A stretch of DNA of 64,000 bases from positions 186,001-250,000 of the forward strand of contig NZ_JBIZWA010000001.1 of assembly GCF_044769865.1 (NCBI RefSeq), written 5' to 3'. The notes under the pieces were generated by a model. That model was not told the origin of the DNA, did no database searches, and was given only the letters and a program-made list of their open reading frames with translations. The DNA is from Homoserinimonas sp044769865. Its GTDB lineage: Bacteria > Actinomycetota > Actinomycetes > Actinomycetales > Microbacteriaceae. Every line of letters starts with the position of its first letter. Position 1 is the stretch's first letter. The position numbers and the translations under genes were made by a program. Below are positions 15,509 through 23,735 of the stretch, piece after piece.

Positions 15509-16714
15509 ATGGACTGGCAGACACCGGAAGACAGCGTTCCGTCGAGCTTCATCACCGAGGCCAACAATCGGGCGCTGATCGGCAAGCCGCCCGCAAGCGG
15601 CGCATGGCGCGAGGGTGACCCCGCCGGGCACCGACGTTTCGCGAATCTCGGCCCCCTGCGACTCGAGCGCGGCGGCCACATCCCGAACGTGCGGATGGCA
15701 TTTGAGACGTGGGGCGAGCTCAACGACGACGCCTCGAACGCGATCCTCGTGCTGCACGCCCTCACGGGAGACAGCCATGTCGTCGGCCCGCCCACTCTCG
15801 GGCATCCGACGACCGGATGGTGGTCTGGAATCGTCGGCCCCGGTCGCTACCTCGACACCGAGCGCTGGTTCATCGTCGCCCCCAACATGCTCGGCGGCTG
15901 CCAGGGAACGACCGGGCCAGCCTCGCACACGACCGAGGGCATCGAGTGGGGCCCGCGGTTTCCCTACCTGACGATTCGCGACCAGGTCGCCGCGCAGGTG
16001 GCCTTCAGCGACTCGCTCGGCATCGGCCGTTGGGCTGCCGTCGTCGGCGGCTCGATGGGAGGCATGCACGCGATCGAATGGGCCGTCGGGCATCCCGAGC
16101 GTCTTGAACGGGTCGCCGTGCTCGCCGCTCCGGCGCTCAGCAGCGCCGACCAGATCGCGCTCAACTCGGTGCAGATCGAGGCGATCCGCATGGACCCCGC
16201 ATTCCGCGGTGGCGACTACTACGACGCCGCCGACGGAGACGGGCCCTATCGCGGCTTGGCGCTCGCCCGGCGGATGGCGCTGCTCAACTACCGCTCGCCC
16301 GACGAGCTCAACGCCCGCTTCCAGCGCAGTTGGCAGAGCGATATCAGCCCCCTCGGCGACCAGGGCCGCTTCGCCGTCGAGAGCTACCTCGACTTCCACG
16401 GCAACAAGTTCACGCGTCGCTTCGACGCCAACTCCTACATCACGCTCGTCGAGGCCATGAACTCGCACGACATCGGACGCGACCGTGGCGGCGTCGAGGC
16501 CGCGCTCGCCCGGGCGACGGCCAAGGCCCTCGTGCTCGGCATCGACACCGATCGTCTCTTCCCCGTGCCCGACCAGCAGGAGATCGCGCGCGGGCTTGCG
16601 GGCAACATCGATGGCGACGACGCGATCGTGATCTCCTCGAGCTTCGGGCACGATGGCTTCCTGATCGAGGACGACCTCGTCGGGCCGCACCTGCGGAGGC
16701 TGCTCGCGTCATGA
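15509..16714 (+). CDS. metX: Homoserine O-acetyltransferase
   Basis: A 401-residue alpha/beta-hydrolase-fold enzyme. It transfers acetyl from acetyl-CoA to homoserine, giving the MetY substrate. The nucleophile elbow is GGSMGGMHAIEW (Ser182), with GGCQGTTGP upstream and the catalytic His in GHDGFLIE (His381). Some homologues use succinyl-CoA, but pairing with metY favours acetyl. The ATG at 15509 has no strong Shine-Dalgarno and a -10-like box just upstream. The last four bases (ATGA, 16711-16714) are shared with the response-regulator start. Confidence 0.94.
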   Translation: MDWQTPEDSVPSSFITEANNRALIGKPPASGAWREGDPAGHRRFANLGPLRLERGGHIPNVRMAFETWGELNDDASNAILVLHALTGDSHVVGPPTLGHPTTGWWSGIVGPGRYLDTERWFIVAPNMLGGCQGTTGPASHTTEGIEWGPRFPYLTIRDQVAAQVAFSDSLGIGRWAAVVGGSMGGMHAIEWAVGHPERLERVAVLAAPALSSADQIALNSVQIEAIRMDPAFRGGDYYDAADGDGPYRGLALARRMALLNYRSPDELNARFQRSWQSDISPLGDQGRFAVESYLDFHGNKFTRRFDANSYITLVEAMNSHDIGRDRGGVEAALARATAKALVLGIDTDRLFPVPDQQEIARGLAGNIDGDDAIVISSSFGHDGFLIEDDLVGPHLRRLLAS

Positions 16715-17391
16715 GCCAGGCGCACGGGGTCGGCGACATGGGAGTGACTCCCGTGGCGAGCATCCGTGTCGGCGTCGTGGATGACCACCGCCTCGTGCTC
16801 GATGGCGTGAGCGCACACCTGCGCTTCAGCCACCCCGACCTGCAGGTGGTCGCGACCGAGACGACCTGGGTCGGCCTGCTGCAGCATCCGGACTTTCCCG
16901 TCGACGTCGCCGTGCTTGACCTGAGCCTCGGCGATGACATCCCCGTCGAGACCAAGATCCGCACCCTAGCGACGGCCGGCACCCGCACGGTCGTCATGAG
17001 CCGACACGCCGACGCGATCTCGGTGCAGTCCGCACTCCAGGCGGGCGCCTACGGCTTCGTTCCCAAGGCGGATGACGCGACCGAACTCGTGCAGGCGATC
17101 CGCGCCGCCGCCGCGGGGATGCCCTACCGGCCCAACTCGATCGGTCTCGACGTCGACTCATTCAACCGCACGACGCCCGGTCTCGGACGGCAGGAGCTGC
17201 GGGCGCTCATGCTCTTCGCGACGGGACGTCCCGTGCGCGAGGTCGCCGAGGTGATGGAGACAACCGAGGAGACCGTCAAGTCGTACCTCAAGCGTGCGCG
17301 CCGCAAGTACCGCGCCGCTGGGGTCGACCTCGGCACCAAGGCGCTCCTGCGTCGGCACGCCGTGCGCGAGGGCTGGATCGGCCCCGAGTAG
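16711..17391 (+). CDS. Response regulator, NarL/FixJ-like (first of pair)
   Basis: A 226-residue two-component regulator. The receiver domain shows acidic residues in VVDDHRLV, phospho-acceptor Asp70 (VAVLDLSL) and Lys119 (FVPKADD). A short linker leads to a LuxR-like helix-turn-helix (VREVAEVMETTEETVKSYLKRARRKY). It should be phosphorylated by the kinase encoded next. ATG 16711 overlaps the metX stop and is favoured by coupling. ATG 16738, just before the first receiver strand, is an alternative. It is a paralogue of the regulator at 19895, with the same HPxFPVDV and GTKxxLRxxA segments. Confidence 0.87.
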   Translation: MSQAHGVGDMGVTPVASIRVGVVDDHRLVLDGVSAHLRFSHPDLQVVATETTWVGLLQHPDFPVDVAVLDLSLGDDIPVETKIRTLATAGTRTVVMSRHADAISVQSALQAGAYGFVPKADDATELVQAIRAAAAGMPYRPNSIGLDVDSFNRTTPGLGRQELRALMLFATGRPVREVAEVMETTEETVKSYLKRARRKYRAAGVDLGTKALLRRHAVREGWIGPE

Positions 17392-17446
17392 CGCGGTTCC
17401 GCCACGCCCACCGGGAGTGTTGCGCCCCTCAAGGGGGTGTGCCTGT

Positions 17447-18628
17447 GTGACGATTGCTTTCGTGGACGCCCTTGCCCGAGAACGCGATCGCCTGCTGCAG
17501 CGGTCGGCTCGGATGCTTGGGGCCGGTTCAACCCTCGTGGCCTTCGCCTGCTTCCTGGTGCCCGGCGTGCTCGAGCCTGACCTGCTGATCGCGGTCATTC
17601 CCCTCTTCATCGTGCTCTTCGTGATCCACCTCCTGGTCGGCACGTCGAAGTCGCTCCTCCTCGTAATCGGCGGCCTCGTGGCGGGCCTCGCGATCCTCGC
17701 GGTCGTGCAGGTGCCCGCCGAGGAGGAGACGAGTGCGGCCATCCGCGGGGCCATGGCGCCCCTCGCCGCGGCGGGCCTCGCCTCGTTCGCCATGGTGCTC
17801 GTGACGGAGCGCATCCGGGCGATCGTGCTTGGCCTCGGCTTCGCGGCCACGCTCGCGCTCATGGTCATGGCGGCCCCCGCACCCGACGCCGCGGCCCGCG
17901 CGGTCATCCTCGTCGTGTTCGGCTGGGCGCTCGTGATCGTCTTCGCCTACTGGCTCAACGCGGCGGTGCCGAGGGCGGCGCGGCGCATCAACAGCATCGG
18001 GCGTGCACACCGGGCCGAGCGGAGGGCGAGCGAGACCGAGGCACAACGACGCCAGGGCGCTCGCCTGCTCCACGACACCGTGCTCGCGACCCTCACGCTC
18101 CTCGCGCACGCGGGGGTCGGAGTCTCGACGGACTCGATGCGGCAGCAGGCCGCCGACGACGCCCGCCTGCTGCGCCAGCTGCGGCTCGGTGTAGCGGGAT
18201 CGCACGCGGTGCCGGTCGTGCACAGCAACGAGCCGGTCTCCGAGACACCGCTCGGCACGACGCTCGAGTCGGTCAAGCAGCGCTTCGGCCGCATGGGACT
18301 CGAGGTCTCCTGGCACGGCACCGGCCACGTGCTGCTTCCGAGCGAGGTGCTCGATGCCTTCCTCCTCGCACTCTCCGAGTGCCTCGAGAACGTGCGGCGC
18401 CACGCGGGCGTCGCGAACGCCCACGTGACGATCACCGATGACGAGACCACCGTGCGGGCCATGGTGACCGACCAGGGTGTCGGCTTCGCACTCGACGAGG
18501 TGGGCGAGAGCAGCCTCGGCTACAAGGAGTCGATCGTCGGCAGGCTCAAGGAGGTCGGAGGCAACGCCCGCGTCTTCTCTTCGCCCGGCGCAGGCACGAC
18601 CGTCGTGCTGGAGGTGCCGCGCGTATGA
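17447..18628 (+). CDS. Sensor histidine kinase (NarL-system type)
   Basis: A 393-residue membrane kinase. About six N-terminal helices (residues 20-175) with little extracytoplasmic sequence suggest membrane or ligand sensing within the bilayer. The phospho-acceptor is His209 in RRQGARLLHDTVLATL (HisKA_3 type). The ATPase domain has an N-box (ECLENVRRHAG, Asn315), G1 DQGVGFA (Asp342) and a final GAGTTVVLEVP. GTG 17447 has AAGGGGG about 8 bases upstream. GTG 17462 is also possible. Its stop overlaps the next gene by ATGA. Likely partners are the response regulators on both sides. Confidence 0.87.
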   Translation: MTIAFVDALARERDRLLQRSARMLGAGSTLVAFACFLVPGVLEPDLLIAVIPLFIVLFVIHLLVGTSKSLLLVIGGLVAGLAILAVVQVPAEEETSAAIRGAMAPLAAAGLASFAMVLVTERIRAIVLGLGFAATLALMVMAAPAPDAAARAVILVVFGWALVIVFAYWLNAAVPRAARRINSIGRAHRAERRASETEAQRRQGARLLHDTVLATLTLLAHAGVGVSTDSMRQQAADDARLLRQLRLGVAGSHAVPVVHSNEPVSETPLGTTLESVKQRFGRMGLEVSWHGTGHVLLPSEVLDAFLLALSECLENVRRHAGVANAHVTITDDETTVRAMVTDQGVGFALDEVGESSLGYKESIVGRLKEVGGNARVFSSPGAGTTVVLEVPRV

Positions 18629-19860
18629 GCTACGGAGACCTCGGAGAGAACACGCTCGGCGTGATCTTCGGCAAGCGCCGCGGACAGCCGGGCGCCCCCA
18701 CGCGTGCCGCGCGCCAGGCGAGAGCCGCGGGGGCGAGCCTCGGCACGGGCTACCTCGGCGTCGGCACGGGTGTGCTTGCCGGACTCATCGTGCTCTACGG
18801 GCTCACGCTCCTCATCTGGAACTGGGAGCTCTACCCCGACACGCTTCCCGTCACGCTCGCCTGGTTGCTGCTGCTCGCAATGCTCGCCGGTGTCGCCGTC
18901 TCAATCGCCACGCGAGGCGAGAACATGCCCGACTGGCTCTTCGTCCTCGTGGTCCTGGCCGTCTTCGCCGTCATTGCCCTCGACCTCGTCGCGGTGTGGC
19001 CGGTCGGCAACACCGCCGCGCTCGGCACCGCCTCGCTCTGCGCCTCGACGGGGCTGCTCGTCTCCGTCACGCTGCGTCGCACCTGGGAGGTCGTCGGTGC
19101 CACGATCCTGGTCGCCGCCGTGCTCATCTGGGGCATCTCGGCCAGCTCCCCCGTCACGACCACGACGATCCCCGCCCAGCTCACCTTCGTGGCCCTCGCC
19201 GTGCTTCCCACCCTCTTCGGCGTGTACATCGTGCGTCGATTCCGCCGCCTTGTGCAGACCGAGCTCGACCGGGTGCTCGTGCAGAGCACGGTATCAGCGC
19301 CCCGATTCGCGGTCGGCATGCTCGCATCCGAAGAACTCGCCCGCCTCGACCTCGCAGCCGAGGAACTGCTCGACTCGGTTGCCACCGGGCGCCTCTCGCT
19401 TCCGCTCGAGCCGACCATGGCGTCTCGAGCGGCATCCCTCGCCACCGAACTGCGCCTTCACCTCATCGAGGGCCGCCGCGAGACGTGGCTCTATCACGCC
19501 ATCACGGAGTCCGAGACGCTCGGTCGCTCGGTCACGCTCGTCGATCGCAGCAGCCTGGCGGGGCTCCTCGACCGGCGCCAGCGCGACGGCCTGCTCTCCG
19601 CTGTCTGGCTGCTCGTGAGCGACCGTGAGAACAAGCCCGTCACGGTGCAGTTGACGGTCGGCCCCGCCGAGGGAACCCAGCGCGTCGACCGGATGGTGGG
19701 CGTTCCCATCTCGATCGTGACGACGGGGATGCCACGCAACCGCGTCGATCCAGCTACCTGGGAGGCCATCGGCAAGGTCGGGCGCTACACGGATTCGACC
19801 CAGGACTCGAGCCTGCGTGTCGAAATCCAATGCCTCGTGGATAATCCGGCTGACCAGTAG
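18625..19860 (+). CDS. Membrane protein with degenerate kinase-like C-terminus
   Basis: A 411-residue protein. After a basic N-terminus come about six helices (about 50-75, 85-100, 105-130, 135-150, 155-175 and 185-205), then a cytoplasmic region of about 200 residues. That region copies the helical layout of the neighbouring kinase (paired helices, then QRDGLLSAVWLLVSD where an N-box helix would be). It has no acceptor His-Asp motif, no N-box Asn and no glycine-rich ATP lid. It lies between kinase and second regulator, overlapping the kinase by 4 bases. A pseudo-kinase or co-sensor that modulates the kinase is a reasonable inference. No characterised homologue is recognised. Confidence 0.7.
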   Translation: MSYGDLGENTLGVIFGKRRGQPGAPTRAARQARAAGASLGTGYLGVGTGVLAGLIVLYGLTLLIWNWELYPDTLPVTLAWLLLLAMLAGVAVSIATRGENMPDWLFVLVVLAVFAVIALDLVAVWPVGNTAALGTASLCASTGLLVSVTLRRTWEVVGATILVAAVLIWGISASSPVTTTTIPAQLTFVALAVLPTLFGVYIVRRFRRLVQTELDRVLVQSTVSAPRFAVGMLASEELARLDLAAEELLDSVATGRLSLPLEPTMASRAASLATELRLHLIEGRRETWLYHAITESETLGRSVTLVDRSSLAGLLDRRQRDGLLSAVWLLVSDRENKPVTVQLTVGPAEGTQRVDRMVGVPISIVTTGMPRNRVDPATWEAIGKVGRYTDSTQDSSLRVEIQCLVDNPADQ

Positions 19861-19894
19861 CATTCAATGGCGAAGACGAAATAAGGGGAATCAC

Positions 19895-20566
19895 GTGTCT
19901 ATTGCTTCAGATCCACTACGACTCGCGATCGTTGATGACCACAAGATGCTTCTGGGGGCGCTGACCGAGTGGGTTCGCTCGGCCGCTCCCGACATCAACC
20001 TTGTCGCCGCCGTCTCCAGCTGGCCAGAGCTCCTGACGCACCCGCAGTTCCCCGTCGACGTCGTGCTCCTCGACCTCGACCTCAAGGACAACCTGCCCAT
20101 CTCACTCAAGATCTCGACGCTCAAGACGACGGGCGTCAAGACCGTGCTCATGAGCACCTACTCCGAGCCGAACGTCGTGCGCGAGGCGCTCGCTGCCGGC
20201 GCGCTCGGCTACCTCGTCAAGACGGAGGATGCCTCGATGATCGTCGAGGCGATCCGGGCCGCAGCCAATGACGAATCCTTCATCTCGGCCGAACTCGACC
20301 TCGCCATCAACCAGACCGAGGTCGGCGGATCACCCAAGCTGAGCGCACAGGAGCGCCGCGTCATGGCGCTCTACGGTGGTGGTGAGCCCGTCAAGGCGGT
20401 CGCCTACCAGCTCGGCATCTCGGAGGAGACGGCCAAGTCGTACCTCAAGCGCATTCGTGAGAAGTACCGCATCGCCGGCATCGACGTCGGCACCAAGGTG
20501 GCCCTGCGGAAGCGCGCGATCGCCGACGGCATCCTGCTCCGCGGTGAGGGACCCCACGACTTCTAG
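19895..20566 (+). CDS. Response regulator, NarL/FixJ-like (second of pair)
   Basis: A 223-residue regulator with receiver residues IVDDHKML, acceptor Asp60 (VVLLDLDL) and Lys109 (YLVKTED). Its C-terminal helix-turn-helix (VKAVAYQLGISEETAKSYLKRIREKYR) is close to that of the regulator at 16711. The GTG at 19895 has AAGGGGAA 5-7 bases upstream. The longer open frame runs through the end of the previous gene in another frame and is rejected. It ends the signalling operon. Two regulators of nearly identical design may compete for one kinase or form heterodimers. Confidence 0.87.
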   Translation: MSIASDPLRLAIVDDHKMLLGALTEWVRSAAPDINLVAAVSSWPELLTHPQFPVDVVLLDLDLKDNLPISLKISTLKTTGVKTVLMSTYSEPNVVREALAAGALGYLVKTEDASMIVEAIRAAANDESFISAELDLAINQTEVGGSPKLSAQERRVMALYGGGEPVKAVAYQLGISEETAKSYLKRIREKYRIAGIDVGTKVALRKRAIADGILLRGEGPHDF

Positions 20567-20578
20567 TTCGCAGGCCGG

Positions 20579-21787
20579 TCAACGTCGCCGAGCACGGGGC
20601 GTGCGGAGCATCGCCCGCACGGCCCAGCCCAGCAGCACGAAGAGCAGCAGGTTGCGCAGCGTCAGCACCGTGAGCATGGCGGGCTCGAGGGCGAGCAGGT
20701 AGCCGTAGAGCACGGGGTAGACGATCTGCGTCAGCAGCGCGATCACGAGCACGAGCACGGCAGGCATCCGGAAGGCCGCCGCGCCATTCGGTTTCGCGAC
20801 CAGGCCGATGATGACGGCCGCCGAGAGCCAGGTGATGAACTGTGGCGATCCGACCTTGTTGACGGCGATCATCGCGGTCACGAGGGCGAGCACGAAGGGC
20901 GGGAGGAGCGCCTCCGGCCTCACCCCTCGGCCCAGGAGCCAGAGCGCAAGGCCGACGATCGCGGCGGCGACCAGCGCAAGGAGGGGCGTCATGATGGCGG
21001 CGACCACCTCGACGTGCGGCCCGAAGACCTGGTAGGTCAGGATCTCCTCGTCGTAGTAGAGGCCGGATGCCTCATCCCCCAACGCTCCCAGCAAGAGCCA
21101 CGGGGCACTCGCGGGCGCCTCGATCTGCAGGCCGCGGCCGGTCTGGGTCGTGATGAAGCTGAAGAGGGGCGCCCCACCCCCGAGCACAACGGCCGTGATC
21201 ATGACGATCGCGCTCGTCGCCAGCACGCCCAGCAGGATGTGGAACCGCTCGCGCAGCGCGATGAGGGCGGCGCCGATGATGGCGGCCGGCCAGACCTTCA
21301 TCCAGGTCGCTGCGGCGAGCAGTGCCCCCGCCACGACGGGACGACGCGCGAACAACACTGCCGCGATCACGACGAGCGGCACGGTGACCGAGTCGATGCG
21401 GCCGAGGGCGATCGGCCCGACCGCGACCAGGTACGCTGTCCACCACCAGCCGGCCGCGAGACCACGCGCGCGGCCCCGCCATCCGGTCACGAATGCGAGC
21501 GCGAGGCAGTTCAGCAGCACCATGAGCGCGAGCCACACGAGTGCGTAGTGGCTGCCGCCCACGGCGGCGACCGTCATGGGGAGCAGTGCGAGCACGGGAT
21601 AGACCCACGAGGTGTCGATGCCGACCCACGGCCCTCCCTCGAGGCCGAGTTCGACCCACCAGGCGTAGAGGTACACATCGCCGATCGGGTGCCCGGGACC
21701 CGTATACGCCAGCCAGCCGATCCAGACATTCGCGGCGAGGAAGGCGCACCACAGCCAGGTGCGCGAGGCGCCGACGCGCTGCCTCAC
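20579..21787 (-). CDS. GT87-like polyprenol-phosphate-sugar glycosyltransferase
   Basis: A 402-residue membrane protein with 10-12 helices, of the DUF2029/GT-C type. The N-terminal loop has GDVYLYAWWVELGLEGGPW with the acidic residue expected of GT-C enzymes. A conserved-looking AAATWMKVWPAA segment and an NKVGSPQFITWLSA block resemble mycobacterial mannosyltransferases of lipoarabinomannan/lipomannan synthesis. It would use a polyprenyl-phosphate sugar on the outer membrane face. The sugar and acceptor are unknown. Its start overlaps nnrD by 4 bases (21784-21787), so the two genes are cotranscribed. Confidence 0.75.
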   Translation of the reverse strand: MRQRVGASRTWLWCAFLAANVWIGWLAYTGPGHPIGDVYLYAWWVELGLEGGPWVGIDTSWVYPVLALLPMTVAAVGGSHYALVWLALMVLLNCLALAFVTGWRGRARGLAAGWWWTAYLVAVGPIALGRIDSVTVPLVVIAAVLFARRPVVAGALLAAATWMKVWPAAIIGAALIALRERFHILLGVLATSAIVMITAVVLGGGAPLFSFITTQTGRGLQIEAPASAPWLLLGALGDEASGLYYDEEILTYQVFGPHVEVVAAIMTPLLALVAAAIVGLALWLLGRGVRPEALLPPFVLALVTAMIAVNKVGSPQFITWLSAAVIIGLVAKPNGAAAFRMPAVLVLVIALLTQIVYPVLYGYLLALEPAMLTVLTLRNLLLFVLLGWAVRAMLRTPRARRR

Positions 21788-22587
21788 GCGAGGAGCCCGG
21801 CGACCGCAGCCGGGATCGCGGCAATGAGCGCCCGCACGGTGAAGGGCCCGCCCGCAGACGCCCGGCTTGCGGCCTCAGCGTGGATGACGGATGCCGAGGC
21901 GGCCAGGCGGGCGAGCATCCGGTCATCGTCGCTCAGTTCGCTGGCGTGGGTCGCGACGAGCGCGCCGAGGATCCCCGCCAGCACGTCGCCCGTGCCAGCG
22001 GTGGCGAGCCACGGGCTCGCGGGTGGACACGCGATGAGTTCACCCCCGGGCGTCGCCACGAGGGTGCTGTTGCCCTTGAGGAGCACGACCGAGCCGAGAG
22101 ATGCCGCCGCCTCGCTCGCCGCGCGGGCGGGGTGCTCGGCGACCCACTCGGTGTCCACGTCCATGAGTCTCGCGAGTTCCCGGTGGTGCGGCGTCAGCAC
22201 GGCGGGGCCGGCGACCTCATGCACGAGCGAGAGGGCACCCGCGTCGAGCACGGCGGGCACCGCATCCGTCACGACGTCGTCCCAGTGCGAACTGCGGTCT
22301 TCACCGGCACCCGAGCCTGCGAGCCAGGCCTGCACGCGCCCCGGCTGCGTGACGACCTCGGGGCACGCCTGCAACACGAGCGCCGTGGGTCGCTCGGGGC
22401 CCAGGTAGCGCACCATGCCGACCCCCGTGGCAAGGGCAGCGTCGACGCCGAGCACGGCGGCGCCGGGATAGGTGTCGGAGCCCGTCGCAATGCCGAGGAC
22501 CCCGCGGGTGTACTTGTCGTCGCTCGCGGTGGGCGTCGTGATCATGGCCGCCGTGTCTCTCCGGGTCCACTCGACGGGTGCGCGCAT
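21784..22587 (-). CDS. nnrD: ADP/ATP-dependent NAD(P)H-hydrate dehydratase
   Basis: A 267-residue ribokinase-fold repair enzyme. It dehydrates the damaged cofactor NAD(P)HX. Family blocks are DKYTRGVLGIATGSDTYPGAA, VLTPHHRELARL, VVLLKGNSTLV and the nucleotide motif TAGTGDVLAGILGAL. It stands alone rather than fused to the NnrE epimerase. ATG 22585-22587 is chosen by family length and by TATCGT 6 bases upstream, which makes the mRNA leaderless. The promoter overlaps that of the divergent Old Yellow Enzyme gene. Confidence 0.9.
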   Translation of the reverse strand: MRAPVEWTRRDTAAMITTPTASDDKYTRGVLGIATGSDTYPGAAVLGVDAALATGVGMVRYLGPERPTALVLQACPEVVTQPGRVQAWLAGSGAGEDRSSHWDDVVTDAVPAVLDAGALSLVHEVAGPAVLTPHHRELARLMDVDTEWVAEHPARAASEAAASLGSVVLLKGNSTLVATPGGELIACPPASPWLATAGTGDVLAGILGALVATHASELSDDDRMLARLAASASVIHAEAASRASAGGPFTVRALIAAIPAAVAGLLA

Positions 22588-22593
22588 ACGTCC

Positions 22594-22603
22594 ACGATAG
22601 TTT
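22594..22603. promoter_or_regulatory. Overlapping divergent -10 boxes (nnrD / OYE)
   Basis: Plus strand: TAGTTT (22598-22603), 6 bases, GTG 22610. Minus strand: TATCGT (22599-22594), 6 bases, ATG 22587. The two -10 boxes share two bases, and the intergenic space is only 22 bases. RNA polymerase cannot occupy both at once. Confidence 0.6.
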
Positions 22604-22609
22604 GGTGAA

Positions 22610-23725
22610 GTGACCGATACCGCGCCCTCACTCTTCGCTCCGCTCAACCTCCGATCCGTGCAGTTGCGCAACCGCCTCTGGGTGTCACCCCTCTGCCAGT
22701 ACTCGGTCGATGCCGAGGACGGCGTGCCCACGGACTGGCACCTCGTGCACCTGGGCTCCTTCGCCCGGGGCGGCGCAGGCCTCGTCATGACGGAGGCGAC
22801 GGGGGTCAGCCCCGAGGGCCGCATCTCGGCCGAGGACACCGGCATCTACAACGAGGAACAGGCGGAGGCCTGGCGCCGCATCGTCGACTTCATCCACAGA
22901 CAGGGCTCGGCGGCGGGCATCCAGCTCGCCCACGCCGGCCGCAAGGGCTCGATGTGGCGCGAGTGGGGGCCGCGCGGCGGCATCACGAGACCGCAGGATG
23001 CCGGTGGCTGGCAGACCGTCGCTCCGAGCGCGATCCCCTTCGGCGACTATGCCGCTCCCGTCGCGCTCGACGAAGCCGGCATCCAGGGCGTCATCCAGGA
23101 CTTCGCCTCCGCGGCGGAGCGTTCCGTGCGGGCGGGTTTCGACGTCATCGAGATCCACGCCGCCCACGGCTACCTGCTGCACCAGTTCCTCTCGCCGCTC
23201 AGCAACACGCGTGACGACGAGTGGGGTGGCTCGCTCGAGAATCGCGCGGCCCTGCTCCTGCGGGTGACGGATGCCGTGCGCTCGGTCATCGGCGACGACC
23301 GCGCGCTCTTCGTGCGCTTCTCCGCCACCGACTGGGCGCCAGCCGAGGCGGGCCCATCGTGGGACCCGGAGCAGATGGCGGTCGTCGGCGGTTGGCTGGC
23401 CGACCGCGGCGTCGACCTCTTCGACGTGTCGAGCGGGGGCCTCATCCCGAACGCGAAGATCGCGGTCGGTCCGGGCTACCAGGTCGGTTTCGCCGAGGCG
23501 CTCAGGCGTGCGACCGGCTCAGCCGTGAGCGCGGTCGGCCTCATCACGACGGCCGAGCAGGCGGATGCTGTCGTGCGGGAAGGCCGTGCCGATGCGGTCA
23601 TGATGGGCCGCAAGCTCATGCGCGACCCGAACTTCCCCACCCGCGCGGCGGTCGAACTCGGGCTGGAACCCGGGTCTTGGCCGGCGGCATACCGTCGCGC
23701 GCTCACGCCGATCGAACGCTGGTGA
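22610..23725 (+). CDS. NADH:flavin oxidoreductase (Old Yellow Enzyme, YqjM type)
   Basis: A 371-residue FMN ene-reductase with a TIM barrel. LFAPLNLRSVQLRNRL, the redox-tuning Cys in SPLCQYS and the active-site IQLAHAGRKGS and EIHAAHGYLLHQFLSP motifs place it in the YqjM (thermophilic-like) class, which reduces activated C=C bonds of enones and xenobiotics. A repeated YAAPVALDE block precedes the barrel core. The start is GTG 22610, immediately after a 6-base gap from the TAGTTT -10 box. The physiological substrate is unknown, as for most of the class. Confidence 0.93.
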   Translation: MTDTAPSLFAPLNLRSVQLRNRLWVSPLCQYSVDAEDGVPTDWHLVHLGSFARGGAGLVMTEATGVSPEGRISAEDTGIYNEEQAEAWRRIVDFIHRQGSAAGIQLAHAGRKGSMWREWGPRGGITRPQDAGGWQTVAPSAIPFGDYAAPVALDEAGIQGVIQDFASAAERSVRAGFDVIEIHAAHGYLLHQFLSPLSNTRDDEWGGSLENRAALLLRVTDAVRSVIGDDRALFVRFSATDWAPAEAGPSWDPEQMAVVGGWLADRGVDLFDVSSGGLIPNAKIAVGPGYQVGFAEALRRATGSAVSAVGLITTAEQADAVVREGRADAVMMGRKLMRDPNFPTRAAVELGLEPGSWPAAYRRALTPIERW

Positions 23726-23735
23726 CTCCGCTCCG

